Origin: Actinomyces sp. AC-20-1
GTDB taxonomy: Bacteria; Actinomycetota; Actinomycetes; Actinomycetales; Actinomycetaceae
Assembly: GCF_023369555.1 (NCBI RefSeq)
Contig: NZ_JACJVC010000001.1
Location: forward strand, 248,001 to 312,000
Length of the DNA stretch: 64,000 bases
Direction: 5' to 3'
Shown piece after piece: positions 53,917-61,717 of the stretch. A program made the translations under genes and the position numbers. Within the stretch, counting starts at the first letter, position 1. The number at the start of each line of letters is the position of its first letter. The notes under the pieces were generated by a model that was given only the letters and a program-made list of their open reading frames with translations, was not told where the DNA came from and did not search any database.

Positions 53917-56502
53917 GTGGCCACCACCGCGATCACTGTGCGACCCGCCAACGCCCCCGCAGGCCAGCCACCGCTGGTCTTCGACCGCGAGTTCACGGTG
54001 GGGCGCCGTCCCGGCAACGGCATCGTCATCGAGAACACGACCATCGTCTCCGGCACCCACCTGCGGGTGCGCCCCACCGACCAGGGGTGGCTCATCGAGC
54101 TCGTGTCCCAGACCAACGGGATGCTCGTCGACGGCGTCGACACGCGCGGTCCCGTCCTGGTCACCCACCCGGTGCGGGTCCAGCTGGCCAACGCCTCGGG
54201 CCCGGTGCTCGTCTTCGTGCCGCAGCCGGCCGTCGCCCCCGCATCCGGGGCCCCGGCCGCGGGCTCCGCGTCCTGCCCGGCCGAGCAGACCGTCCCCGCC
54301 GGGCGCACCACCGTCATGCGCTCCACCCCGCCCGCGGTCTCAGCCTCCTCAGCGCCGGCAGCGCCGTCGTCCTCCTCATCGGCCCAGACGGCGGGCGCGC
54401 AGGGGCCAGTCGACCCCCGTGACCCGCTCGCCCCCGTGGGACAGCGCCGCACCATCGGCGGAGTGCGCCTGACCGGGCCCGGGACCATCGGCCGCTACCC
54501 CGACAACGCCCTCGTCATCCCCGACTCCGCGGTCTCCGGGCGCCACGCGCGCGTCGAGCGCACGCCGCAGGGGCTCGTCGTCATCGACAACGGCTCCACC
54601 AACGGCATCTTCGTGGGCGGCCAGCGCGTGCCCCACGTGCTCGTCACGCAGCCGACGGTCATCGGCATGGGCGGCCACTTCGTGGAGGTCAGCCCGGACG
54701 GGGTGCTCAAGCTCCAGGAGCGCGGTGGCGAGCTCATCGGGCGCGACCTCACCTTCACCGTCAACGACGGGCGCCTGCGGCTGCTGGACCGCGTCTCCTT
54801 CCAGCTGCCCGGCAACGAGCTGCTCGCCGTCGTCGGCCCCTCCGGTGCCGGGAAGTCCACCCTGCTCAAGGCCCTGACCGGTGAGCAGCGGGCCCAGGAG
54901 GGCCAGGTCCTGTTCAACGGCATGGACGTGTACGAGCACTACGAGACGATGCGCAACATGATCGGCGTCGTCCCGCAGAACGACGTCGTGCACGCCAACC
55001 TCACCGTCGCCCAGACGCTTCAGTACGCCGCCGAGCTGCGCTTCGCCAAGGACGTGTCCAAGGCCGAGCGCGACCAGCGCATCGCCGAGGTCCTGGACGA
55101 CCTCGACCTCACCGAGCACGTGGCCAAGCGGGTCAAGCAGCTCTCCGGCGGGCAGCGCAAGCGCGTGTCCACGGCCATCGAGCTGCTGACCAAGCCGGGC
55201 CTGCTGTTCCTGGACGAGCCGACCTCCGGCCTGGACCCCCAGCTCGACCGTGACGTCATGGACCTGCTCGCCCGGCTCGCCCACGGCACCCGGGGCTCGG
55301 ACTCCGGACGCACCGTCATGGTGGTGACGCACAACGAGAACCACATCGACCGTGCGGACAAGGTCCTCATCCTGGCCACCGGCGGGCGCCCCGTCTACTA
55401 CGGGCCGCCCCGGGACGTGCTGCCGTACTTCACCGAGCGCCTCGGGGAGATCTTCCGCGCCGGCAGGCTCGTGACGCACGCGCCCGCCGGAGGGTTCGCG
55501 GACCCCACGGAGATCACCGGCTACGCGGACGTGTACGCGCTCGTGCGCAACCACACCCCCGAGCTGCGTGCCGCCCTGGAGGCACGCGTGCCCTCCACGC
55601 GCCCCACCGGCGGCGCCAAGGTGCGCTCCTCCACGGCGGACCTGGACCAGAACCGCCGCCCGCAGCAGTCCTGGCTGCGCCAGGTCTCCACGCTCGTGCG
55701 CCGTCACCTCAGGCTCGTGGTCGCGGACCCCTCCTACCTGGCCTTCATGCTCATCCTGCCGCTGGTCATGGGGGTGCTGACGAAGGTGATGGAGGGCGAG
55801 TGGGGCTTCGCGGTGCCCGACTACACGCCGACGCCGGAGAACCCGGTCCCCGTGTACTCCACGCAGGCGCTCCAGCTGCTCGTCATCCTCATCACCGGGG
55901 CCGCCTTCGCCGGCATGGCGGCCACGATCCGTGAGCTCATCGGCGAGCGGGAGGTCTTCCTGCGGGAGAAGGCGGTGGGGCTGCGCTCGGGCGCGTACCT
56001 GCTGGCCAAGACGGTGGTGCTGGCGCTCATCGTCACCGTCCAGACCCTGCTCATGGTGGGGGTCGCGCTCCTGCTCAACGACGCTCCCTCCGACGCGGTG
56101 CTGCTCGGCAGCCCGGGCCTGGAGCTGGCGGTGGGCTGCTGGCTCACGGCCTTCACCTGCGGCCTGCTGGGCCTGGCGGTGTCCGCCTTCGTCACGAGCT
56201 CCGAGCAGGTGATGCCGGTGCTCGTCGTGACGATCATGGCGCAGCTCGTGCTCGCCGGCGGTGTCATCCCCGTGGCGGGCCGGGCCGTCTTCGAGCAGCT
56301 CGCCTGGGTCATGCCGGCCCGCTGGGGCTACGCCCTGACCGCCTCGACCGTGGACATGAACGCGATCGTGCCCTACCGGGCCGACGACCTGTGGGAGCAC
56401 AGCCTCGCGCAGTGGGGGATGGACGCCGGCGCCCTGGTGGGCCTGGGACTCGCCTTCGCGGTGATCACGTACCTGGGGCTCGCGCGCCGCGGGCGTCGGT
56501 GA
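53917..56502 (+). CDS. ABC transporter with two FHA domains (Rv1747-like)
   Basis: 861 residues from GTG 53917 after GAAGGA. FHA domain 1 (about 10-105; FTVGRRPGNGIVIENTTIVS) and FHA domain 2 (about 180-270; IGRYPDNALVIPDSAVSGRH, then NGSTNGIFVGG) are joined by an Ala/Ser/Pro linker. The ABC domain (about 280-540) has VGPSGAGKSTLLK, LSGGQRKRVSTAI and LLFLDEPTSGLDP. Six membrane segments at the C-terminus form the ABCG-like permease (for example FMLILPLVMGVLTK). Length and order match mycobacterial Rv1747, whose FHA domains bind phosphothreonines placed by Ser/Thr kinases. Exported substrate unknown. Confidence 0.93.
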   Translation: MATTAITVRPANAPAGQPPLVFDREFTVGRRPGNGIVIENTTIVSGTHLRVRPTDQGWLIELVSQTNGMLVDGVDTRGPVLVTHPVRVQLANASGPVLVFVPQPAVAPASGAPAAGSASCPAEQTVPAGRTTVMRSTPPAVSASSAPAAPSSSSSAQTAGAQGPVDPRDPLAPVGQRRTIGGVRLTGPGTIGRYPDNALVIPDSAVSGRHARVERTPQGLVVIDNGSTNGIFVGGQRVPHVLVTQPTVIGMGGHFVEVSPDGVLKLQERGGELIGRDLTFTVNDGRLRLLDRVSFQLPGNELLAVVGPSGAGKSTLLKALTGEQRAQEGQVLFNGMDVYEHYETMRNMIGVVPQNDVVHANLTVAQTLQYAAELRFAKDVSKAERDQRIAEVLDDLDLTEHVAKRVKQLSGGQRKRVSTAIELLTKPGLLFLDEPTSGLDPQLDRDVMDLLARLAHGTRGSDSGRTVMVVTHNENHIDRADKVLILATGGRPVYYGPPRDVLPYFTERLGEIFRAGRLVTHAPAGGFADPTEITGYADVYALVRNHTPELRAALEARVPSTRPTGGAKVRSSTADLDQNRRPQQSWLRQVSTLVRRHLRLVVADPSYLAFMLILPLVMGVLTKVMEGEWGFAVPDYTPTPENPVPVYSTQALQLLVILITGAAFAGMAATIRELIGEREVFLREKAVGLRSGAYLLAKTVVLALIVTVQTLLMVGVALLLNDAPSDAVLLGSPGLELAVGCWLTAFTCGLLGLAVSAFVTSSEQVMPVLVVTIMAQLVLAGGVIPVAGRAVFEQLAWVMPARWGYALTASTVDMNAIVPYRADDLWEHSLAQWGMDAGALVGLGLAFAVITYLGLARRGRR

Positions 56503-56616
56503 GAGACCGTCTCCCCGGACCCGTCCGACCTCATGCTGCCGGTGGCCGAGCGGGTCCACCGCGCTGAGGGAGCCCCGGCCAAGCGGCGCCCCTCTCTCTG
56601 GGGCACCTGGGGCGTC

Positions 56617-56762
56617 AGGACAACCTGTGCTCACAAGGACAACGCTCGCGCAGCAGGACAATGCTCGCGCAGCAGGACAACCTCCGTGCGCCAGGACAAC
56701 CTCCTGGCATCCACCAGATTGTCCATCCGCGAGCAAGTTGTCCATTCACACGCAGGTGGTCC
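56617..56762. repeat. Dyad-symmetric 19-bp iteron array 1
   Basis: Five direct units starting AGGACAAC or AGGACAAT at 56617, 56636, 56655, 56674 and 56693, exactly 19 bp apart. Then, mirrored, three units ending TTGTCC or GGTCC at 56717-56724, 56736-56743 and 56755-56762, again 19 bp apart. The centre is CTCCTGGCATCCACCAG. The unit consensus is GGACAAC followed by a less conserved CTGCGYGYG-type stretch. Confidence 0.85.
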
Positions 56763-56831
56763 GCCCGCATGTTCCCTCCTCGCCGCGATCGCCCGCGACC
56801 TGACCCCAGCACTCGGACAAGGATGGCTGAG

Positions 56832-57059
56832 ATGAGCACGTACACCGCCACCGTCACCCGCGAGGGCAGCGCCTGGCTCGCCCAGTGCGTCCAGGAGCCC
56901 ACCGCCCACACCTGGGCCCCGACCCTCGCTGCGCTGCGTCGCGAGATCGTCGACGCGGTCATCCTGGCCGCCGACCTGCCCGATGACGCCGACGTCACCG
57001 TCCGCCTTGTCGCGGGCGAGGGCCTCAGCCAGGACCTGGCTGAGGTCCTCGCTGAGTGA
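56832..57059 (+). CDS. HicB-like small protein
   Basis: 75 residues from ATG 56832; ATG 56823 is an alternative. STYTATVTREGSAWLAQCVQ and LAALRREIVDAVILAADLPD follow the HicB/DUF1902 partial RNase-H-like fold of toxin-antitoxin antitoxins (strand, strand, helix, strand). No HicA-like toxin is adjacent. It starts a cluster of three HTH modules just downstream of iteron array 1. Confidence 0.7.
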   Translation: MSTYTATVTREGSAWLAQCVQEPTAHTWAPTLAALRREIVDAVILAADLPDDADVTVRLVAGEGLSQDLAEVLAE

Positions 57060-57237
57060 CCGACGCACCGAGCTGCGCGACGCCCAGGCTGCTCTACAGG
57101 CCGACGCCCTCGCGTCCATCCACAGCCTCATCGACGCCAGCTAGTCCGTGCGCGACCAGGTCGAGAAAGCCATCTGCCTCACCCTGCCCGACTGGATACC
57201 CTCGTCCCAGGGCGACGCCAGGCAGGCGACGCCATGA
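57052..57237 (+). pseudogene. Short ORF split by an in-frame amber codon, coupled to the HTH gene
   Basis: The frame starting at 57052 reads LSDRRTELRDAQAALQADAL and ASIHSLIDAS, meets TAG at 57142-57144, then continues VRDQVEKAICLTLPDWIPSS to a TGA that overlaps the next ATG by 4 nt (ATGA, 57234-57237). The end (LPDW-PSSQGDARQ) has a related copy before the second HTH gene (THWLSSVQGHAGQ). No start codon is clear. A remnant or a gene read with a stop; function unknown. Confidence 0.45.
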
Positions 57238-57692
57238 GCGGGCAGGGGGTACCGAGGGTGTACAGCGGCGAGATCAAGATGGTCCGGGAGGCCCTGAGCC
57301 TGACCACCCTGGCGATGTCCCAGCTGCTCGGTGTGTCCGAGGGCACCATCAAGAACTGGGAGAAGGGGAAGTACCAGCCACCGCCTGGGGTGGAGCGTGA
57401 GATCGCCGGCCTGGAGGCGTGGACCCGGAGGTGCGTCGACGCCGTCGTCGCCGCCGCCCAGGACGCGGACGGGCAGCCGATGGTCGTCGTGTGGCGCCTG
57501 ACCAACGACATGCCCCCCGGACCGGCGCGCACCCTAGGCGCGGGCTGGTGGCGCTCTGTCGCGGCCCGGGCGCGCGAGCGTGTCCCCGGCCTCGTCGTCG
57601 CCTACCCCGACGAGCTCGACAAGATCACCGGCAGCCGGGATATGACCCTCTCGCGAGCGGTCAGCCCGGACGTCCTGCCATTACCTCGGTAG
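57234..57692 (+). CDS. HTH protein, module 1
   Basis: 152 residues, ATG 57234 overlapping the previous stop. HTH at about 20-45 (LAMSQLLGVSEGTIKNWEKG, XRE-like). The C-terminal domain has PMVVVWRLTNDMPPGPARTL, GAGWWRSVAARARERVPG and YPDELDKITGSRDMTLSRAV, shared with the next HTH gene. The overall plan is like Aca2/YdiL-type DUF1870 regulators (HTH then a partner domain), tentatively. The usual role would be autorepression of a small operon. Confidence 0.75.
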   Translation: MSGQGVPRVYSGEIKMVREALSLTTLAMSQLLGVSEGTIKNWEKGKYQPPPGVEREIAGLEAWTRRCVDAVVAAAQDADGQPMVVVWRLTNDMPPGPARTLGAGWWRSVAARARERVPGLVVAYPDELDKITGSRDMTLSRAVSPDVLPLPR

Positions 57693-58045
57693 GGCGACCC
57701 ACCAGAAGAAACCCACCCCAGCAATACACGCAGCCAAGATCGGGTTTATTCCTAGGAGGAGATGCGGAGCGCCCGACGCAAAGGCAGGGAGAACAAATTC
57801 CCCGAATTAACCAGGACAAAACCCAATATCATCCCTGCGCCACACGCAGCGAACCCACCTCTGACGATGTCCTTGCCACGACCAGCGAAGGCACCTCCAA
57901 CCTGCGCCAGGTCGACGAGGCCGCTGACTTCTTGTCAAAGATGATCACCCTCTACGACCGCATGCGCCACTCAGCAGAATGAGCCCTCACCCCTCACCCA
58001 CTGGCTATCCTCGGTCCAGGGACACGCCGGACAGGAGGCACCCTC
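57693..58045 (+). other. Degenerate coding remnants between HTH modules 1 and 2
   Basis: An ATG at 57762 with a perfect AGGAGGAG starts a 60-residue frame, while natural-looking residues (VDEAADFLSKMITLYDRMRH) end in another frame at 57982. A third frame gives THWLSSVQGHAGQEAPS and stops at 58049, matching the C-terminus of the short ORF in module 1. The stretch looks like a decayed small gene rather than a working one. Confidence 0.4.
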
Positions 58046-58067
58046 ATGACCGAGGAGACCTGGGGAC

Positions 58068-58508
58068 ATGCGCAGCGGAGAGTTCAAAACCCATCGTGAG
58101 CGCATGGGGCTCACCATCTCGACGATGGCTGCGCTCCTGAGCGTGTCCGACACGACGATCAAGGCCTGGGACAAGGGCCGCCACCGCGTCCTGCCCGGAG
58201 CCGCGCAGGAGGTCGACCTCCTGCGCGCCTACACGCACAGGTGCGTGGACGCCGTCGTTGGGTCCGCAGCCCATACTGACGCCCCGATGATCCTGGTGTG
58301 GCATCTGACCGATGACATGCCGCCCGGCCCGGCGCGTACCCTCGGCGCCGGCTGGTGGCGAGCCGTCGCAGCCGCTGCCCAGGAGCGCACCCCCGGTATC
58401 ACCATCGGCTACGCGTCCGAGCTCGACAAGATCACCAGTAGCAGGGACCAGACGCTGAGCGAGGCGATCACCCCCTCTATCCTGCCGCCGCCCAGATTCA
58501 CCGCATAA
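58068..58508 (+). CDS. HTH protein, module 2 (probable frameshifted start)
   Basis: 146 residues from ATG 58068. HTH LTISTMAALLSVSDTTIKAW, then the shared C-terminal domain MILVWHLTDDMPPGPARTLG, GAGWWRAVAAAAQERTPG and LDKITSSRDQTL. The better ribosome-binding site (AGGAGG) serves ATG 58046, which overlaps the preceding stop as in module 1, but that frame ends after 17 codons. Removing one G of the GGGG at 58062-58065 would join them (MTEETWDMRSGEFK), matching the module 1 N-terminus. So the original start was probably 58046. Confidence 0.7.
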   Translation: MRSGEFKTHRERMGLTISTMAALLSVSDTTIKAWDKGRHRVLPGAAQEVDLLRAYTHRCVDAVVGSAAHTDAPMILVWHLTDDMPPGPARTLGAGWWRAVAAAAQERTPGITIGYASELDKITSSRDQTLSEAITPSILPPPRFTA

Positions 58509-58837
58509 ACGATCATGTGATTAGGCGCAGCGGCGGCAGGCGGCCACCACAGATGTCATGCTCTCTGCCGTCTTGTGATACCGAGCTTCTCGTACCTGTT
58601 GTTCCATCAACAGTCATTGAGACTGCCTGGGGCCAGTACAGGAGCGATGTCGGCGGGCAAGTAGGAGGAGGCACGCCCCGGTAGAAGCATGTGTGAAAAC
58701 CCCCTTTTACCATGACCTCGCGCCCACGCTCCTGTGTCCCCACCGCGATCACTGATACACCCCTTCGTCAATCCCCCATCATCGACATCCTTTTGAACGA
58801 GCACATCTATCGGTGAGCACCAACAGCGCATCCGATC
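58509..58837. other. Intergenic stretch without a recognised gene
   Basis: About 330 bp of mixed composition between HTH modules 2 and 3. No frame gives a recognisable product, and no strong hairpin or operator is visible. Confidence 0.5.
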
Positions 58838-59041
58838 ATGGATCAGCGGGATGCGAACCTCCACTTACCAGACGGTCCGATACGCCGTATCCATCACCGG
58901 GTCGAGCGGTCCATCGCCCCCATCTCGACCTGCAACTCGCAGGTTACGGCGCGTAAAGCCCGCGACATGCACCACCAGGTGCGCCGTATCATCAGGGCAT
59001 CAGGGGTGGGACACCGGCAATCTCGACAAGAGGAGAACTGA
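58838..59041 (+). pseudogene. HicB-like remnant coupled to HTH module 3
   Basis: The 67-codon frame ends TGATG, sharing one base with the next ATG. Its second half (VTARKARDMHHQVRRIIRAS) resembles the helix of HicB-like proteins. The matching first half (STYQTVRYAVSIT) lies in the other frame starting at 58851. One indel near 58895-58905 would explain this. Weak evidence. Confidence 0.35.
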
Positions 59042-59826
59042 TGCCACGAGTCAACCGTGACTCGCGTACACCCGCGCACTTCCGAGCACTGCGTACCGCG
59101 CTCGGCATTGAGCGCCGCGATCTCGCAGACCTTCTCGACGCCCACATCCACTCCGTGCGCGCCTGGGATTACCACGCCACCGCCCCCGACGATGCGTGGG
59201 CCGTCCTGGACACACAGGCCCGCAGGCTCCAGGACTACGTGGACACGACCCTCAACGACGCCGACCGCGAGTCCGGCCCCGTCACCCTGACCGCCTACGT
59301 CAACGACACTGCCGCCCAGGAAGCCGGAATGACCGTGCCTGCAGCCTGGCACCTGGCCGCCGTCGGGCATGCCGTCATCGCTTTGAAGGCCAAGGACCGT
59401 GAAGTGAGGATCCTCTACATCCCCCAGCAGGACCGACCCCCCACGCGCATAGAAACCCGGACGGCACGGAGCCCGTCCCTGAGCAGCTGGGCGGCACCCA
59501 GCGTCTCCTGGCCGTCTTCACGCGCCGTACCGGGCGACCGGACCAGGCGACCTCAGGACAATCTGTGTATGCAAGGACCACTCCCACGTGCCAGGACAAC
59601 TCCTGCGCGTATGGACAACCTCCTGGCATCCACCAGGTTGCCCATACGCACGCAGGTGATCCATCCTCGCGCAAGTGGTCCGCCCACACGCGAGTTGTCC
59701 ACCGACACGCAAGTGATCCACCCGAGGTGGCAGCGATGTGGCAACGGACGACGCCGCGCGACAACCGGGAACCGACTTCTCGTTGGGTCACCGGGGAAAG
59801 GGAATGGGGTGGCTGACGGGGCTTGA
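59041..59826 (+). CDS. HTH protein, module 3 (Aca2/YdiL-like), 3' end disrupted
   Basis: ATG 59041 follows GAGGAG. The first 145 codons look like a YdiL/Aca2-type regulator: HFRALRTALGIERRDLADLL, HIHSVRAWDYHATAPDDAW, then VPAAWHLAAVGHAVIALKAK and DREVRILYIPQQDRPP. At a run of six Cs (59432-59437) the natural continuation (RNPDGTEPVPEQLGGTQRLL) moves into another frame. The frame as given reads on through iteron array 2 and into the tRNA-His gene, so its last 90 or so codons are not real protein. Confidence 0.6.
   Translation: MPRVNRDSRTPAHFRALRTALGIERRDLADLLDAHIHSVRAWDYHATAPDDAWAVLDTQARRLQDYVDTTLNDADRESGPVTLTAYVNDTAAQEAGMTVPAAWHLAAVGHAVIALKAKDREVRILYIPQQDRPPTRIETRTARSPSLSSWAAPSVSWPSSRAVPGDRTRRPQDNLCMQGPLPRARTTPARMDNLLASTRLPIRTQVIHPRASGPPTRELSTDTQVIHPRWQRCGNGRRRATTGNRLLVGSPGKGNGVADGA
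59555..59719. repeat. Dyad-symmetric 19-bp iteron array 2
   Basis: Four direct units at 59555, 59574, 59593 and 59612 (AGGACAAT, AGGACCAC, AGGACAAC, TGGACAAC), then five mirrored units ending 59643, 59662, 59681, 59700 and 59719, all 19 bp apart. The central core matches array 1 (CCTCCTGGCATCCACCAG), with the same 24-bp offset between the innermost units. Confidence 0.85.
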
Positions 59827-59881
59827 ACCCGCGACCTCCTGGACCACAACCAAGCGCTCTGCCAACTGAGCTACAGCCACC
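59805..59881 (-). tRNA. tRNA-His (GTG)
   Basis: 77 nt including encoded CCA and the extra 5' G (G-1 paired with C73). Acceptor GTGGCTG/CAGCCAC, anticodon stem CTTGG/CCAGG around TTGTGGT, anticodon GTG. The 3' end lies 86 bp from iteron array 2. Confidence 0.95.
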
Positions 59882-59976
59882 ATTGTCGCGAGCCGGCCCG
59901 CGACGAGGAGAACTTTATCGGGTCGGCGCCGGGGGCACCAATCCGCGCCCCGTGCACTGCATCACGTCACGCCCGC

Positions 59977-60597
59977 TCAGGCGAGCGCCGTCGTCGGGTG
60001 GGCGAGGACCTCGGCGGCCGCCCGGCGGCAGTCCTCCGTGCTCGGGCCCTCCCCCGCGGGGAAGAGCACGCTGCGGTAGTAGCGCAGCTCGTCGATGGAC
60101 TCGAGGATGTCCGCGAGCGCGCGGTGCCCCCCGTTCTTCTTCGGGGACTGGAAGTAGGTGCGCGGGTACCAGCGCTTGGCGAGCTCCTTGAGGGAGGAGA
60201 CGTCGACGACGCGGTAGTGCAGGTAGTCGATGAGCTCGGGCATGTCCCGGGTGAGGAAGGCCTTGTCCGTGCCGATGGAGTTGCCGGCGAGCTGGGCGGT
60301 GCCGGCGGTGGGCACGAGTGAGCGCACGTGGTCGAGGACGACCTTCTGCGCCTTGGCCATCGTCAGCCCCTGCTCCAGCTCGTCCAGCAGGCCGGAGGAG
60401 GTGTGCATGTCGCGCACGAAGTCGTTCATCTGCTCCAGGGCGGCCGCCGGCGGCTTGATGAGGACATCGATCCCCTCCCCGAGAGGCTTGAGCTCGTAGT
60501 CGGTCACGACCACGGCGACCTCGACGAGCGCGTCAGCGCCCAGGTCGAGTCCGGTCATCTCGCAGTCGATCCACACCAGGGGGTCAGAGGTCGTCAT
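59977..60597 (-). CDS. orn: Oligoribonuclease
   Basis: 206 residues from ATG 60597; GTG 60609 (four codons more) is possible. A 3'-5' exonuclease that degrades di- to pentaribonucleotides. DEDDh motifs: VWIDCEMTGLDLGAD (Asp/Glu), LAGNSIGTDKAFLTRDMP, and KKNGGHRALADILESIDELR (His/Asp). Single gene between tRNA-His and a divergent deacetylase gene. Confidence 0.95.
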   Translation of the reverse strand: MTTSDPLVWIDCEMTGLDLGADALVEVAVVVTDYELKPLGEGIDVLIKPPAAALEQMNDFVRDMHTSSGLLDELEQGLTMAKAQKVVLDHVRSLVPTAGTAQLAGNSIGTDKAFLTRDMPELIDYLHYRVVDVSSLKELAKRWYPRTYFQSPKKNGGHRALADILESIDELRYYRSVLFPAGEGPSTEDCRRAAAEVLAHPTTALA

Positions 60598-60768
60598 CTG
60601 TCGGCTCACGGCACGGCAGTCTAGCCCTCGGCGCAGCGGCCTCCCCCGGGCCCGCGGCGTGAGCCTGGACGCGCGGCGGCGGTCTCCTCCCCCAGGAGGA
60701 CGCGCTCACAGCCCTCTCACTGGGATGCTCTGCTCCGCAAGGACACCACCGCCATCTCAGGAGCACCC

Positions 60769-61641
60769 GTGCGACGTCGAGAATTCATGCTCATGCTGGC
60801 CGCCGGCACCGCGGCCGCGACAGGGGCCTGCACCGCCCCCGGCCAGAGCGGGGCCGCCCCCACCGGCACCTCGGCGCCCAGCCCGACGTCGTCTCCCACT
60901 CTGGTGCCCAGCCCCACTCCCAGCCCGACCCCGTCGCCCACCCCCACGAGGGACCCGCTGTTCCTCCAGGACGGCCCTCCTCCGCTGCCGGACCCGCAGC
61001 CGCTCGACGGCAGCGTCCTCACCGGCCTGCCGGAGGCGGTGGGCAACACGGTCGCCCTCACCATCGACGACGGCGCCTCGACCGAGGTCGTCGACGCCTA
61101 CCTCGACTTCGCCATCGCCTCGGGCGTGCGCCTGACCTTCTTCGTCACGGGCTCCTACCCGTCCTGGACGGACTGCCGCGACAAGATGCTCCCGCTCGTC
61201 GAGTCCGGGCAGGTCCAGCTCGGCAACCACACGTGGACGCACCCGGGGCTCACGAGCCTGTCCGAGGCCGGGATCATCGAGGAGCTGAGCCAGTGCGAGG
61301 CCCTGCTCAACGACCAGTACGGGGTGACGGGAACCCCCTTCGTCCGCCCGCCGTACGGGTACCGCGACGACTGGACGGACTCGGTGTGCGCCAAGCTCGG
61401 CTACACCGCCCCGACGATGTGGTACGGGTCCTTCGGCGACTCGGGGCTGCTGACCGAGGAGGTGCTCCTCGGTGAGGCCCAGAAGTGGCTGCTGGCTCAG
61501 CACATCGTCATCGGCCACGCGAACTTCCCCACCGTCACGCACCTGTACGGGCAGATCATCGACATTCTCCGCGAGCGCACGCTGCTCACCGCGACGCTCG
61601 ACGACGTCTACCTCGGCCCCGGGCACGACCGCAGCGTGTGA
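60769..61641 (+). CDS. Polysaccharide deacetylase, predicted lipoprotein
   Basis: 290 residues, GTG 60769. N-terminus MRRREFMLMLAAGTAAATGA with a probable lipidated Cys (residue 21; lipobox weak), then a 45-residue Pro/Ser/Thr linker with PTPSPTPSPTP. NodB domain: VALTIDDGAS (metal Asp), GNHTWTHPG (H-x3-H), TPFVRPPYGYRDDW and IVIGHANFP (late His). It removes acetyl groups from a surface polysaccharide or peptidoglycan outside the cell. No neighbouring pathway genes. Confidence 0.88.
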   Translation: MRRREFMLMLAAGTAAATGACTAPGQSGAAPTGTSAPSPTSSPTLVPSPTPSPTPSPTPTRDPLFLQDGPPPLPDPQPLDGSVLTGLPEAVGNTVALTIDDGASTEVVDAYLDFAIASGVRLTFFVTGSYPSWTDCRDKMLPLVESGQVQLGNHTWTHPGLTSLSEAGIIEELSQCEALLNDQYGVTGTPFVRPPYGYRDDWTDSVCAKLGYTAPTMWYGSFGDSGLLTEEVLLGEAQKWLLAQHIVIGHANFPTVTHLYGQIIDILRERTLLTATLDDVYLGPGHDRSV

Positions 61642-61717
61642 GCACCCGCCGGTCCCGCTCGCCACGCCCGGCGTGTGGGGCCGGGCCTCCCCGGCTTCCA
61701 CGGCCGGCGGGGCCGGC

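Noticed and set aside
58046-58099. A 17-codon leader ORF before HTH module 2
   Set aside because: Comparison with module 1 shows it is more likely the original HTH start cut off by a one-base slip than a regulatory leader peptide.
56617-59719. The 19-bp arrays as a CRISPR
   Set aside because: Conserved units are only about 8 bp with 11-bp gaps, the arms are mirrored, and no cas genes are present; repeats and spacers are far too short.
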